Below, piece after piece: positions 26,686 through 34,005 of a stretch of 64,000 nt of DNA. The notes beneath the pieces were generated by a model. It was not told the origin of the DNA and searched no databases. It worked only from the letters and a program-made list of their open reading frames with translations. The position numbers were made by a program, and so were the translations under genes. The stretch is from Mucilaginibacter sp. (GTDB lineage Bacteria > Bacteroidota > Bacteroidia > Sphingobacteriales > Sphingobacteriaceae), in the NCBI RefSeq assembly GCF_028288185.1, contig NZ_JAQBOF010000035.1, positions 169,430 to 233,429 on the forward strand, written 5' to 3'. Positions within the stretch are counted from its first letter, which is position 1. Each line of letters begins with the position of its first letter.

Positions 26686-27276
26686 ATGAAAAAAACCATT
26701 TTTTTATTTATAAACATATGCTTTGTAAATATATCGTGCAAACACCAATCTTCGATTACACCGCTAGAATACAAAAATATTTCTATAGTTAGTCATACTT
26801 TATATATGAAAGATTCGCTTGAAATATATAAAGTCTTAATTAAAATGTTAAATAAACATATTCATCCATTTAAAACTAAGAATCAATTTGATAATAAAAC
26901 CAGTATATATATTGACTCAATAATTTATAGTCCTGATAAATTAAGAATGGCTGTTTTGGTTATAACGAAAAACAGTACAGACAAACTAATAAAAAAAGAA
27001 AATAATGAATTGTATTTTTATAACGCAAATTATCTTTTTTGCTCAAGAGATGATACAAGGTCACCCATTAAAGTGTATGATTATACTGAATTTAATTTAG
27101 TTTATTATTATAATTTAAACGAGATAAAGGAGCGCCTACATGAATATTGTTTTTTAGATTTAGCGAATGAAAATAAATTTAATCTTGATGATATAAGGCT
27201 TTGGTATTCTTCTGATTTTGAATTGATTGTGAAAAATTCAGAGGGTACGCAAATAACTGATGGTGTATCAAAATAG
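26686..27276 (+). CDS. Lipoprotein, candidate immunity protein for the RHS lipase tip
   Basis: Start set at ATG 26686 (MKKTIFLFINICFVNISC, a lipoprotein signal with lipobox NISC), 5 bp after the toxin stop; an upstream ATG at 26665 would overlap the toxin and add seven polar residues before the signal. 196 residues, AT-rich, Lys/Asn/Tyr-rich, unlike the host genes around the island. No family recognised. Position directly after a polymorphic toxin tip, and anchoring in the periplasm where a lipase would attack membrane lipids, fit an immunity protein. A terminator follows 9 bp later. Confidence 0.65.
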   Translation: MKKTIFLFINICFVNISCKHQSSITPLEYKNISIVSHTLYMKDSLEIYKVLIKMLNKHIHPFKTKNQFDNKTSIYIDSIIYSPDKLRMAVLVITKNSTDKLIKKENNELYFYNANYLFCSRDDTRSPIKVYDYTEFNLVYYYNLNEIKERLHEYCFLDLANENKFNLDDIRLWYSSDFELIVKNSEGTQITDGVSK

Positions 27277-27285
27277 TTGTTACAA

Positions 27286-27313
27286 CAAGCCCAGCTATAC
27301 GGTTGGGCTTTGC
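27286..27313. terminator. Terminator between the immunity gene and the convergent pseudogene
   Basis: AAGCCCAGC and GTTGGGCTT form a 9-bp stem (one G-T pair) with a short loop (TATACG), then a T-rich tail. It can serve both converging units. Confidence 0.7.
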
Positions 27314-27337
27314 TATTTCTTGTAAGCTAATTTATTC

Positions 27338-27709
27338 TTAGCATGCTGTATCAATCCATATAGTATAAGCTCCATCTTCGTTAGGGGTTGTTGTAGTTAA
27401 GACGCGATTTAGCAAAGCTGGTCGATACTAGTACTTAGCAATTTCCCTTTTAAATAGTAAGGTTGGAAAGGACTTATCTCTAGAATTAGCTTTGTATTTC
27501 CAATAATTCTTAAAAGTTTGTAAACTCCCTATATAGAAACAAGAATTACTAAGAAATTGGAAGTTGTAAGAAGTCAATTCAAGATTTATACGACCTGTAT
27601 AACTAAAGATTTTTAATATTTCTTGAATTGCAAATCCAAGATTTACACCATGCTTATAAAGTAAGATATCTCATATTCTTGGATTAGAATATATATAGAG
27701 AGAATACAT
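27338..27709 (-). pseudogene. Decayed small gene (123 codons) with two in-frame stops
   Basis: Reading the minus strand from ATG at 27709-27707 gives one continuous frame to TAA at 27338, broken only by TGA (27673-27671) and TAG (27430-27428). The protein reads MYSLYIYSNPRI-stop-DILLYKHGVNLGFA ... REIAKY-stop-YRPALLNRVL and ends NEDGAYTIWIDTAC. Both stops are one G-to-A change from TGG, so two tryptophans may have been lost. A perfect Bacteroidota promoter stands 11 bp upstream and a terminator lies beyond the stop, which supports a former gene. Family not recognised. It could be a spent immunity or toxin gene at the edge of the RHS module. Confidence 0.42.
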
Positions 27710-27720
27710 AATTAAGCACG

Positions 27721-27750
27721 CAAAGTTAGGACTGGTGCTTCTGAGCGCAA
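27721..27750 (-). promoter_or_regulatory. Perfect Bacteroidota promoter in front of the decayed gene
   Basis: On the minus strand: TTG (27750-27748), a 19-bp spacer, TAACTTTG (27728-27721), an exact match to TTG-N19-TAnnTTTG. The pseudogene ATG lies 11 bp further on. Confidence 0.6.
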
Positions 27751-28076
27751 GAAAGACTACGGCATAAACCCACAATCTCTACACAGCCCATTTATTCCGT
27801 TTCCTTCCTTGCTTTATCGCACCAAACCTGGGTAGGCTTTATAATTATTTATTAACTTAGTTAAAATCTTATGAAACAGACACTCGAAATCGCGCCATCC
27901 GTGCGCCAACAATGCGCCAAAACACCTAATAGAAACCTTAAAACGTTATGCCTATGTAGAAAATGAAAGCGATAACGCTACAGCAAAATGAATACTCTTA
28001 ACTACTAATTAAATTTAAAAACCTGCATTTCTGACTTGTAAGGGCACTTTAAATCTTTATTTGGGATAAATAACAA
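27751..28076. other. Right-end spacer of the island
   Basis: No gene seen; a 32-codon frame from 27871 overlaps the arm repeats and has no support. Contains the arm-like repeats at 27901-27920. Confidence 0.45.
27901..27920 (+). repeat. Arm-type repeats at the right island end
   Basis: TGCGCCAA occurs at 27902-27909 and 27913-27920, 11 bp apart and in the same orientation as the tandem pair at 6447-6468, about 185 bp inside the right core. Confidence 0.55.
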
Positions 28077-28102
28077 GGTCCCACGGTAAATACCGTAGGA
28101 CC
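28077..28102 (-). terminator. Terminator of tRNA-Met supplied by the island
   Basis: The inverted repeat at 28077-28102, read on the minus strand (GGTCCTACGGTA, 2-base turn, TACCGTGGGACC), is followed by TTGTTATTT. It lies 8 bases beyond the tRNA 3' end and replaces the original terminator stranded at 6286-6317. Confidence 0.65.
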
Positions 28103-28106
28103 TCAT

Positions 28107-28152
28107 TCGTGCGCCCACCTGGGCTCGAACCAGGGACCAAAAGATTATGAGT
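28107..28152. repeat. attR core within the intact tRNA-Met gene
   Basis: 46 bases identical to 6343-6388; ends one base into the left side of the anticodon stem. Confidence 0.9.
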
Positions 28153-28183
28153 CTTCTACTCTAACCAACTGAGCTATAGGCGC
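28110..28183 (-). tRNA. tRNA-Met (CAT), elongator type
   Basis: 74 bases on the minus strand. Acceptor GCGCCTA pairs with TGGGCGC, with discriminator A. The D arm contains GCTCAGTTGGTTAGAGT. The anticodon stem-loop is GAAGA-CTCATAA-TCTTT with anticodon CAT, and the T arm contains CCTGGTTCGAGCCCAGG. CCA is not encoded. The 3' half is shared with attL, so integration left this gene whole. The loop and non-initiator acceptor pairing fit elongator tRNA-Met. A lysidine-modified Ile tRNA has the same anticodon and cannot be excluded. Confidence 0.93.
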
Positions 28184-28303
28184 GCAGAAATTTTGTTAAA
28201 TTTCAGGCTGCAATGTTACAACTTTCCCCTCAATTTACAAAGTCAATTTTAATTAAAATAACATATTTTTGACGATATACTTTTAAACCAGACCATTGTT
28301 TAC

Positions 28304-29248
28304 ATGAGTAATCACCTACAAAATCGCAGGCAGGCATTGCAAACTTTAGGTTTAACAGCCGGTGCCGCCTTATTAAATACTTCTGTTTCAGCCATGAGCA
28401 CTACAAAAAAAACTAATGCGGCATTTAAATACTCATTAAATATGAGTACTATACGTGGCCAAAAACTAGGGTTTATAAAAGAGTTGCAGGTGGCCGCCAA
28501 AGCCGGATTTACTTCTGTCGAAATTTGGATGGATACCTTTCAAACTTATCTGCATAATGGCGGATCAACATCCGAAGCAAAAAAAATAATTGCCGGCCTG
28601 GGTATCACTGTTGAAAACGCCATAGGCTTTGCTAAATGGATAGTGGATGATGAAGCCGTCCGCAAAGCCGCGCTAACGCAGCTACAGCATGAAATGGATC
28701 TGTTAGCACAAATTGGCTGCCATCGCATAGCTGCTCCCCCATCGGGCGCTACAGGGTTGCCATTGATAGATCTGAATGTAATTACTGATCGCTACCGAAC
28801 TATTCTGCAAATGGGCGATCAAACTGGCGTTGTGCCAATGGTTGAAATGTGGGGATCATCGCATAACCTTAAAAAAATTAGCCAGGTATTGTATGTAGCT
28901 ACCGAAAGCGAGCATAAAAACGCGTTAGTGCTGCTGGATGTTTTTCATATTTATAAAGGTGGGTCGAGTTTGGATAGTTTGCCTTTTGTAGGTAAAAGCG
29001 CCATTGAGATTTTTCATGTTAATGATTATCCGGCAGGTATAGCCCCCGAAAAAATATCAGAACCCGACAGGATTTACCCGGACGATGGTATCGCTCCGCT
29101 TAAACAAATATTACAAACCATTAAAAACCCGGATAAGCCGGTGGTTATTTCGCTGGAGGTTTTTAATGAAAGCTATTATAAACAGGATGCGTTATTTGTT
29201 GCTAAAACCAGTTTAGCTAAAATGAAGGCCATAACCGAAGGGTTATAG
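28304..29248 (+). CDS. Sugar phosphate isomerase/epimerase-like TIM-barrel protein
   Basis: 314 residues. The N-terminus has a twin-arginine-like signal (NRRQALQTLGLTAGAALLNT), suggesting export by Tat as in many Bacteroidota sugar-metabolism proteins. The rest is an AP-endonuclease-2/xylose-isomerase-like barrel: AKAGFTSVEIWMD (strand 2), PMVEMWGSSH and ALVLLDVFHIYKGG (likely metal ligands Glu, Asp and His), VVISLEVFNESY (C-terminal Glu). Members isomerise or epimerise sugars or inositols; substrate unknown. It is the first chromosomal gene right of the island. Confidence 0.85.
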   Translation: MSNHLQNRRQALQTLGLTAGAALLNTSVSAMSTTKKTNAAFKYSLNMSTIRGQKLGFIKELQVAAKAGFTSVEIWMDTFQTYLHNGGSTSEAKKIIAGLGITVENAIGFAKWIVDDEAVRKAALTQLQHEMDLLAQIGCHRIAAPPSGATGLPLIDLNVITDRYRTILQMGDQTGVVPMVEMWGSSHNLKKISQVLYVATESEHKNALVLLDVFHIYKGGSSLDSLPFVGKSAIEIFHVNDYPAGIAPEKISEPDRIYPDDGIAPLKQILQTIKNPDKPVVISLEVFNESYYKQDALFVAKTSLAKMKAITEGL

Positions 29249-29251
29249 CGA

Positions 29252-29830
29252 TTACTTTTTATCGTTTTGAGGGAATACGCGGATAGTTTTAACATACCGC
29301 CCCATATAGTAAATATTTAACGGCGTTTCGGTAACGCCATAGGCTTTGCCTGATGTTGAGTGTATAAACTTAATTTCCTGCCCAGGTAACGATATAATGA
29401 TACCCATATGTCCTACTTTGCGTATGGTGCTGTCTGTCCCAGTAAAAAGTATCAGGTCACCAGGTTTGGCATCCTGAAGTTTTATTTGGCGGTGTATCGG
29501 TGTAAAGTCTACCGAACTTCTGGGTACTAATATCCCAAAATGATTAAAAACATAGCTGATAAAGCCCGAGCAATCAAACCCTACTGTGGGGTCTGTAGAT
29601 GCATATTTGTACGGGATACCGATCAGTGTATGGGCAAAGACCAAAAGATCTGCCGGGTTGGTCTTTCCGGTATTTATATGGGTAATATAGCCCGCGCTAT
29701 CTGCCTTGGGATAGCCGATAATTTTATTGTAGGGGTTGTTTGCGATATTGGTTTTATCTGTATTTTCATCCGATGGATTACAAGATAAAAAAGAAACCAA
29801 TAAAATGTAACAGCCTATAGTAAATCGCAT
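29252..29830 (-). CDS. NlpC/P60 family cell-wall peptidase (lipoprotein)
   Basis: 192 residues. Lipoprotein signal MRFTIGCYILLVSFLSC with the lipobox Cys at 17. The NlpC/P60 domain (about 62-185) carries C87 (GFDCSGF), H141 (GHMGII) and the third polar residue H157 (FIHSTS). It cleaves peptidoglycan stem peptides, typically gamma-D-Glu-diaminopimelate bonds, in the periplasm. It is convergent with the TIM-barrel gene (3 bp between stops). Confidence 0.9.
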   Translation of the reverse strand: MRFTIGCYILLVSFLSCNPSDENTDKTNIANNPYNKIIGYPKADSAGYITHINTGKTNPADLLVFAHTLIGIPYKYASTDPTVGFDCSGFISYVFNHFGILVPRSSVDFTPIHRQIKLQDAKPGDLILFTGTDSTIRKVGHMGIIISLPGQEIKFIHSTSGKAYGVTETPLNIYYMGRYVKTIRVFPQNDKK

Positions 29831-29954
29831 ATGTATTTACTACTACAAACATTTAACCATAATGTTAGGTATGTAGAAAATGATGATCGATGTCAATTTG
29901 CTTTTTTTAGGTATTATTGCAATTTAGGGCTTACCCTAAATCAATAATAGGTTT

Positions 29955-30587
29955 ATGAATACTATCAAAAACATCATTTTTGATTACGGCAACGTAATAT
30001 TTAATATAGATTTTAACAAGGTTGCAGAAGCCTGGAAAAAACTGGGTATTACCAACGCGCACGAGTTTTATGGCCACCGGCAGCAGGACGATGTGTTTAA
30101 TGCATTAGAGCGTGGTCAAATTACGCCTGAGGGATTTAGAAACAGGATAAGAGAGCTAACTCATAAACCCGAGCTAACCGATGAGCAAATTGACGGTGCC
30201 TGGAACAATATATTTGTCGGCGTCCCCAAGGGGAATCATGAGTTACTGCTGCAATTAAAACATAAATACCGCACTTTTTTGCTGAGCAACATTAATGCTA
30301 TCCACTACGATTATGTACACAACTATCTAAAACGTGAATATAATATGACCGATAACAGCGGCCTTTTCGAAAAAACCTATTATTCGCATTTAATGGGTAA
30401 ACGCAAACCCGATGCCGAAATTTTTGAGCAGGTTTTACAGGAAAACAACTTAAACCCGGCCGAGACTTTATTTATTGATGACAGCCCGCAGCACTTGGAA
30501 ACGGCTAAGAAACTTGGTCTGCAAACTTATTTAATGACTGCGCCCGATACCATTCAAAAATATTTTAATACCAACGGATTATTATAG
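29955..30587 (+). CDS. HAD-superfamily phosphatase (YihX-like)
   Basis: 210 residues, HAD subfamily IA. Motif I is FDYGNVIFNID with nucleophile D10 in the DxGNV form typical of YihX-like enzymes. Motif II is FLLSNIN, motif III lysine is in GKRKPDAEIF, and motif IV is LFIDDSPQHLE. Likely acts on a small sugar phosphate or nucleotide; substrate unknown. The DinB gene follows 2 bp later, so they share a message. Confidence 0.9.
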   Translation: MNTIKNIIFDYGNVIFNIDFNKVAEAWKKLGITNAHEFYGHRQQDDVFNALERGQITPEGFRNRIRELTHKPELTDEQIDGAWNNIFVGVPKGNHELLLQLKHKYRTFLLSNINAIHYDYVHNYLKREYNMTDNSGLFEKTYYSHLMGKRKPDAEIFEQVLQENNLNPAETLFIDDSPQHLETAKKLGLQTYLMTAPDTIQKYFNTNGLL

Positions 30588-30589
30588 TT

Positions 30590-31069
30590 ATGAACTCACT
30601 TTTATCAGCACAGTATAATGAAATTAAAGGTGCAAGAGGAGCACTATTTAGCTATTGCCGTAGTCTGAACAATGCCGACCTGTTTAAAGGTGTTGCTGAT
30701 TTTAATGATAAAACCATAATAAGCTTGCTGGTTCATAATGCCAATACCTATATACATTGGCTGGCCCAGCTTGATAAAAGTGCGGATATAGAATTTGTAA
30801 AAACTGCTGATATTACGAGTATGGATGCTATTGAAAAAACATATCAATTGGTTGATACCATCGTCAATGATTTTTTAATACGTTATAGCGCAGATTATAC
30901 ACTCCCTTTTACACAAAACCTACCTCGCAAAGAATATGTTGTAACTGTAACTCCTTTACAATTATTTACGCATGGTATAACGCATGAGTTTCATCATAAA
31001 GGACAGATACTTACCATGAGTCGTTTATTAGGTTACACACCGGTTGATACGGATGTAATACGCACTTAA
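30590..31069 (+). CDS. DinB family protein
   Basis: 159 residues, four-helix DinB/YfiT fold with the metal triad H49 (LLVHNANTY), H132 and H136 (HGITHEFHHKGQI). Such proteins are metal-dependent, often thiol-dependent transferases; the substrate is not predictable. Second gene of a two-gene unit with the HAD phosphatase. Confidence 0.88.
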   Translation: MNSLLSAQYNEIKGARGALFSYCRSLNNADLFKGVADFNDKTIISLLVHNANTYIHWLAQLDKSADIEFVKTADITSMDAIEKTYQLVDTIVNDFLIRYSADYTLPFTQNLPRKEYVVTVTPLQLFTHGITHEFHHKGQILTMSRLLGYTPVDTDVIRT

Positions 31070-31105
31070 TGGTTATTGATAAGTTAAGTCTTGCGTTTAT
31101 AACAA

Positions 31106-32284
31106 TTATAACTTGCGTCTTTTAACTTCCTTAGATATTAAACCCAACTCACGGCTCATTTGGCCGGCTATTGCGGTATTTTCCTGCGCCCGGCGAAAAA
31201 GGTAAGGCAATACAGCTTTTATCGGTCCGTAAGGAACGTATTTAGCTACATTGTAATCCGCATCGGCCAGGTTAAAGCTCAGGTTATCGCTCATACCCAG
31301 TAGTTGCGAAAAATATACGTGCGTATCTTTATGGTCTATTTTCTTTTTGTCTAACAGTTCGGTAAGTAACCGGCAGCTATCCTCGTTATGTGTACCGGCA
31401 ATAAAAGCTATTGTTTTAATATGGTCAGTGCAATAGTTAAGTGCCAGATTATAGTCTTTATCAGTGGTTTCTTTGGTAGGTTGTATGGGCGATGGATAGC
31501 CCTTTTCTTCGGCGCGCTTGCGTTCTTTTTCCATATAAGCGCCGCGCACTAACTTGGCCCCTAATATAAATTGCTCTTTTATGGCAACCTCGTTATCGTT
31601 TTTTATTGATTGCAGTTTATCATGCCTGTAAAGTTGGTAAGTATTATACACAATGGCTTTTTCTTTGTTGAATTTGCGCATCATGGTCAAGGCCAGCAAG
31701 TCAATAGTATCCTGTATCCAGGTTTCTTCAGCGTCTATCATCACCGGGATATTAACCGAGTGTGCTTTTTCGCAAATCGCCAGTACACGGTCCTGCACCT
31801 TTTGCCATTCTTGCTGCTCATCTTCTGTTAATACAGTGCCCACATCCAGTTTTTCCAATAAACCAAAACGCCCCACGCCGGTTATTTTAAATACGGTAAT
31901 AGGTATAGCTTTGTCTTTAGCCGCGCGTTTAATAGTACGGATTATCTCTTCGCAGGTTTCATCAAAAACCCGTTCATCATCTTCGCCTTCTATCGAGTAA
32001 TCCAGGATGGTTCCTACACCGCCGCTCTCTAATGTTTTTATAGTTTTTTCGCATTCGCGGATGGTTTCACCTCCGCAAAAATGTTTAAATATGGTAGCTT
32101 TTATCAGGCCTTTAATTGGCAGGCCTATCTTAACAGCAAAGTTGGTTATGGGCGGACCGATCTTCACTAAAAAGTTAATATTAATTATTTTGAATAGCCA
32201 ATAGGCACGTTTCAGATCAGCATTTGATGAATGACGGAAAGCAATTTCCGTGTTTTCAAAAGACAAGCCGGGTTGTTTTGTCAT
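31106..32284 (-). CDS. Proline dehydrogenase
   Basis: 392 residues, the monofunctional Bacteroidota form without a fused P5C dehydrogenase. The FAD-binding barrel shows LDYSIEGE, KITGVGRFGLL, PVMIDAEETWIQ, KLVRGAYMEKER and the C-terminal proline-binding motif YLFRRAQENTAIAGQMSREL. Oxidises L-proline to pyrroline-5-carboxylate and passes electrons to quinone at the membrane. Stands alone on its strand. Confidence 0.94.
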   Translation of the reverse strand: MTKQPGLSFENTEIAFRHSSNADLKRAYWLFKIININFLVKIGPPITNFAVKIGLPIKGLIKATIFKHFCGGETIRECEKTIKTLESGGVGTILDYSIEGEDDERVFDETCEEIIRTIKRAAKDKAIPITVFKITGVGRFGLLEKLDVGTVLTEDEQQEWQKVQDRVLAICEKAHSVNIPVMIDAEETWIQDTIDLLALTMMRKFNKEKAIVYNTYQLYRHDKLQSIKNDNEVAIKEQFILGAKLVRGAYMEKERKRAEEKGYPSPIQPTKETTDKDYNLALNYCTDHIKTIAFIAGTHNEDSCRLLTELLDKKKIDHKDTHVYFSQLLGMSDNLSFNLADADYNVAKYVPYGPIKAVLPYLFRRAQENTAIAGQMSRELGLISKEVKRRKL

Positions 32285-32426
32285 AGTTAATTTTCATGAT
32301 CCATGTATTTTAGCTTCTATCAAACCAATAAGATAAGAAGCAAATGGACCCGTTAGCGTGCAGCAAAATTATAAAATGATGGGAATATAACTCATTATTC
32401 TGCGAATAGTTTATTTTTGCGGCCTA

Positions 32427-32633
32427 ATGATAGAGTTTAAAGTTACCGGCGAATACATCCCGATGATACAATTATTAAAAGCTACCAATCTGGTATCCAC
32501 CGGCGGCGAAGCGCAAATAGTTGTGGATGAGGGCGAAGTAAAACACAATGGAGAAGTTGATTATCGCAAACGCTTAAAAGTTAAAAAAGGCGACATTGTT
32601 GAATTTAGAGGTAACAAAATAAAAGTGATTTAA
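32427..32633 (+). CDS. S4-domain RNA-binding protein (YbcJ-like)
   Basis: 68 residues forming one S4 fold: IQLLKATNLVSTGGEAQIVV, GEVKHNGEVDYRKRLKVKKG, DIVEFRGNKIKVI. Family members bind structured RNA, possibly rRNA. A TATTTTTG box (32412-32419) just upstream fits a promoter -7 element. The stop is 5 bp before aroB, so the two are probably cotranscribed. Confidence 0.88.
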   Translation: MIEFKVTGEYIPMIQLLKATNLVSTGGEAQIVVDEGEVKHNGEVDYRKRLKVKKGDIVEFRGNKIKVI

Positions 32634-32638
32634 AATTT

Positions 32639-33736
32639 ATGAATACAGTAGATACAGATACCTACACAATTGATATTATGGATGCGATAAAAAGCAACAA
32701 TTACAATATATATTTTGAAGATAGTTTAGGCGAGCTTAAACAGTTTATAGCAAATGGCCGCTACTCGCGCTTTTTTGTTTTAACTGATGAAAATACGGCT
32801 AAATATTGCCTACCACTGCTAAGAGAAAGACTAGGCAACCCTGATAATTTTGATATTATAGAAATTAACGCCGGCGAAGAAAGCAAGGACATTGATTTTT
32901 GTATAGGCGTTTGGAAAATGCTGATTGACTTTGGTGCCGACCGTCAAAGCCTGTTAATAAACTTAGGTGGCGGTGTTATAAGCGATCTGGGTGGTTTTGC
33001 AGCCTCTACCTTTAAACGCGGTATAGACTTTGTGCATGTACCTACTACCCTGCTTTCGCAAGTTGATGCGTCTGTTGGTGGTAAAACAGGTATTGATATT
33101 GATAGCATTAAAAACATCATAGGCACATTTACCCAGCCTAAAGCTGTTTTTATTGAGGATGAATTTTTAAAGACCTTGCCTGCACGCCAGATACTATCCG
33201 GCACTGCTGAAATGTTAAAACACGGCCTGATCTGCGATGCTGATTACTGGAATGAGCTTAAAGCAAGCGATCTGTCAAACACAACTGCCGGGCTGATTTA
33301 TAAATCAGTAGCTATAAAAAACAAGGTTGTGCTGGAAGATCCGCACGAAAAGAATATTCGCAAATCTTTAAACTTTGGCCATACTATTGGCCACGCTGTC
33401 GAGACTTATTCATTGATCAACGACAAAGATTCATTATCACATGGCGAGGCGATTGCCATCGGCATGATCTGCGAAGCTTACCTGTCTTACAAAAAAACCG
33501 GTTTAAGCGCCGAAGAACTACAAGAGATAACCCAAGTACTTACTAACCTTTACCCTGGATATAACCTGAAAGCCGCCAATAACGACACGCTTTTAGAATA
33601 CATGTTAAAAGATAAAAAGAACCAAAACGGTAAAATAAATTGCACACTACTAAGTGCCATAGGCCAGTTTACAATTGATAATATTTGTACCGATGAAGAG
33701 CTTTTAGAGGGATTGAGTTATTACACTAATTTGTAA
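32639..33736 (+). CDS. aroB: 3-dehydroquinate synthase
   Basis: 365 residues. Second step of the shikimate pathway: DAHP to 3-dehydroquinate, using NAD and a divalent metal. Motifs: INLGGGVISDLGGFAASTFK (NAD loop), LLSQVDASVGGKTGID (catalytic lysine region), AEMLKHGLICD, and metal ligands in NFGHTIGHAVETY and SHGEAIAIGM. It lies ahead of the attenuator-controlled aromatic operon on the same strand but outside the attenuator, so its control is separate. Confidence 0.96.
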   Translation: MNTVDTDTYTIDIMDAIKSNNYNIYFEDSLGELKQFIANGRYSRFFVLTDENTAKYCLPLLRERLGNPDNFDIIEINAGEESKDIDFCIGVWKMLIDFGADRQSLLINLGGGVISDLGGFAASTFKRGIDFVHVPTTLLSQVDASVGGKTGIDIDSIKNIIGTFTQPKAVFIEDEFLKTLPARQILSGTAEMLKHGLICDADYWNELKASDLSNTTAGLIYKSVAIKNKVVLEDPHEKNIRKSLNFGHTIGHAVETYSLINDKDSLSHGEAIAIGMICEAYLSYKKTGLSAEELQEITQVLTNLYPGYNLKAANNDTLLEYMLKDKKNQNGKINCTLLSAIGQFTIDNICTDEELLEGLSYYTNL

Positions 33737-33820
33737 AACCAATTTTAAATAGGTTTTTAAGTTATTTACCACATAAAATTCGTTTTGATCATTTTTTTTA
33801 CAAAAAATAAAAATAATCTA

Positions 33821-33850
33821 TTGACAAGTCAATTTTAACTATTACATTTA
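33821..33850 (+). promoter_or_regulatory. Promoter of the aromatic amino-acid operon
   Basis: TTG (33821-33823), 19-bp spacer, TACATTTA (33843-33850), one base off TAnnTTTG. The predicted start is about 33857, ten bases before the leader-peptide ATG. Confidence 0.7.
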
Positions 33851-33866
33851 CGCCGAAATAAAAGCA

Positions 33867-33932
33867 ATGAAATTAACAAGCGCATATTTTTATGGTTACT
33901 ACTTTTACTTTAACAGTAAGAGCCGGGACTAA
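33867..33932 (+). CDS. Tyr/Phe-rich leader peptide of the pheA operon
   Basis: A 21-codon frame, ATG at 33867 to TAA at 33930-33932. Residues 7-15 read YFYGYYFYF: five Tyr and three Phe in nine codons. Such a run is the classic sensor of charged tRNA-Tyr and tRNA-Phe. The stop codon sits exactly at the end of the antiterminator strand, as in known amino-acid attenuators. The peptide itself need have no function; its translation is the signal. Confidence 0.85.
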   Translation: MKLTSAYFYGYYFYFNSKSRD

Positions 33933-33991
33933 TATGCACTAAACACATATAAAGAATTTAAAAGTCCCGGCCCATACAGCCGGGATTTTTT
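33922..33991 (+). promoter_or_regulatory. Transcription attenuator: antiterminator and terminator helices
   Basis: GCCGGGACT (33922-33930, at the end of the leader frame) can pair perfectly with AGTCCCGGC (33963-33971). That same strand (TCCCGGC) can instead pair with GCCGGGA (33979-33985), forming a terminator followed by six T. With enough Tyr/Phe the ribosome reaches the leader stop, masks the first strand and the terminator forms. When it stalls in the aromatic run the antiterminator forms and pheA and the following genes are transcribed. Confidence 0.85.
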
Positions 33992-34005
33992 GTTTTAACA
34001 ACATT

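Larger units (their letters stand above)
6343..28152. mobile_element. 21.8-kb genomic island integrated in the tRNA-Met gene
   Basis: Exact 46-bp direct repeats at 6343-6388 and 28107-28152 bound the segment. The right copy is the 3' part of an intact tRNA-Met gene. The left copy is the displaced 3' part and stands beside a tyrosine recombinase gene pointing inward. Tandem arm-like repeats lie just inside both ends. Most cargo genes have no recognisable housekeeping function, and the region holds a helicase-like ATPase, an AbiC-like protein, an RHS toxin and a candidate immunity lipoprotein. No relaxase, type IV secretion or phage structural genes are seen, so it is an integrative island (possibly mobilised or satellite-like) rather than a complete conjugative element or prophage. 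Confidence 0.88.

Noticed and set aside
27871..27969. A 32-codon frame near the right island end
   Set aside because: It coincides with the arm-like repeats, has no promoter or family features, and is better explained as part of the attachment region.
6343..28152. Island as a complete prophage or conjugative element
   Set aside because: No capsid, terminase, portal, relaxase, coupling protein or type IV secretion genes are present. The fibre-like genes have Sec signal peptides, so they are secreted surface proteins rather than virion parts.
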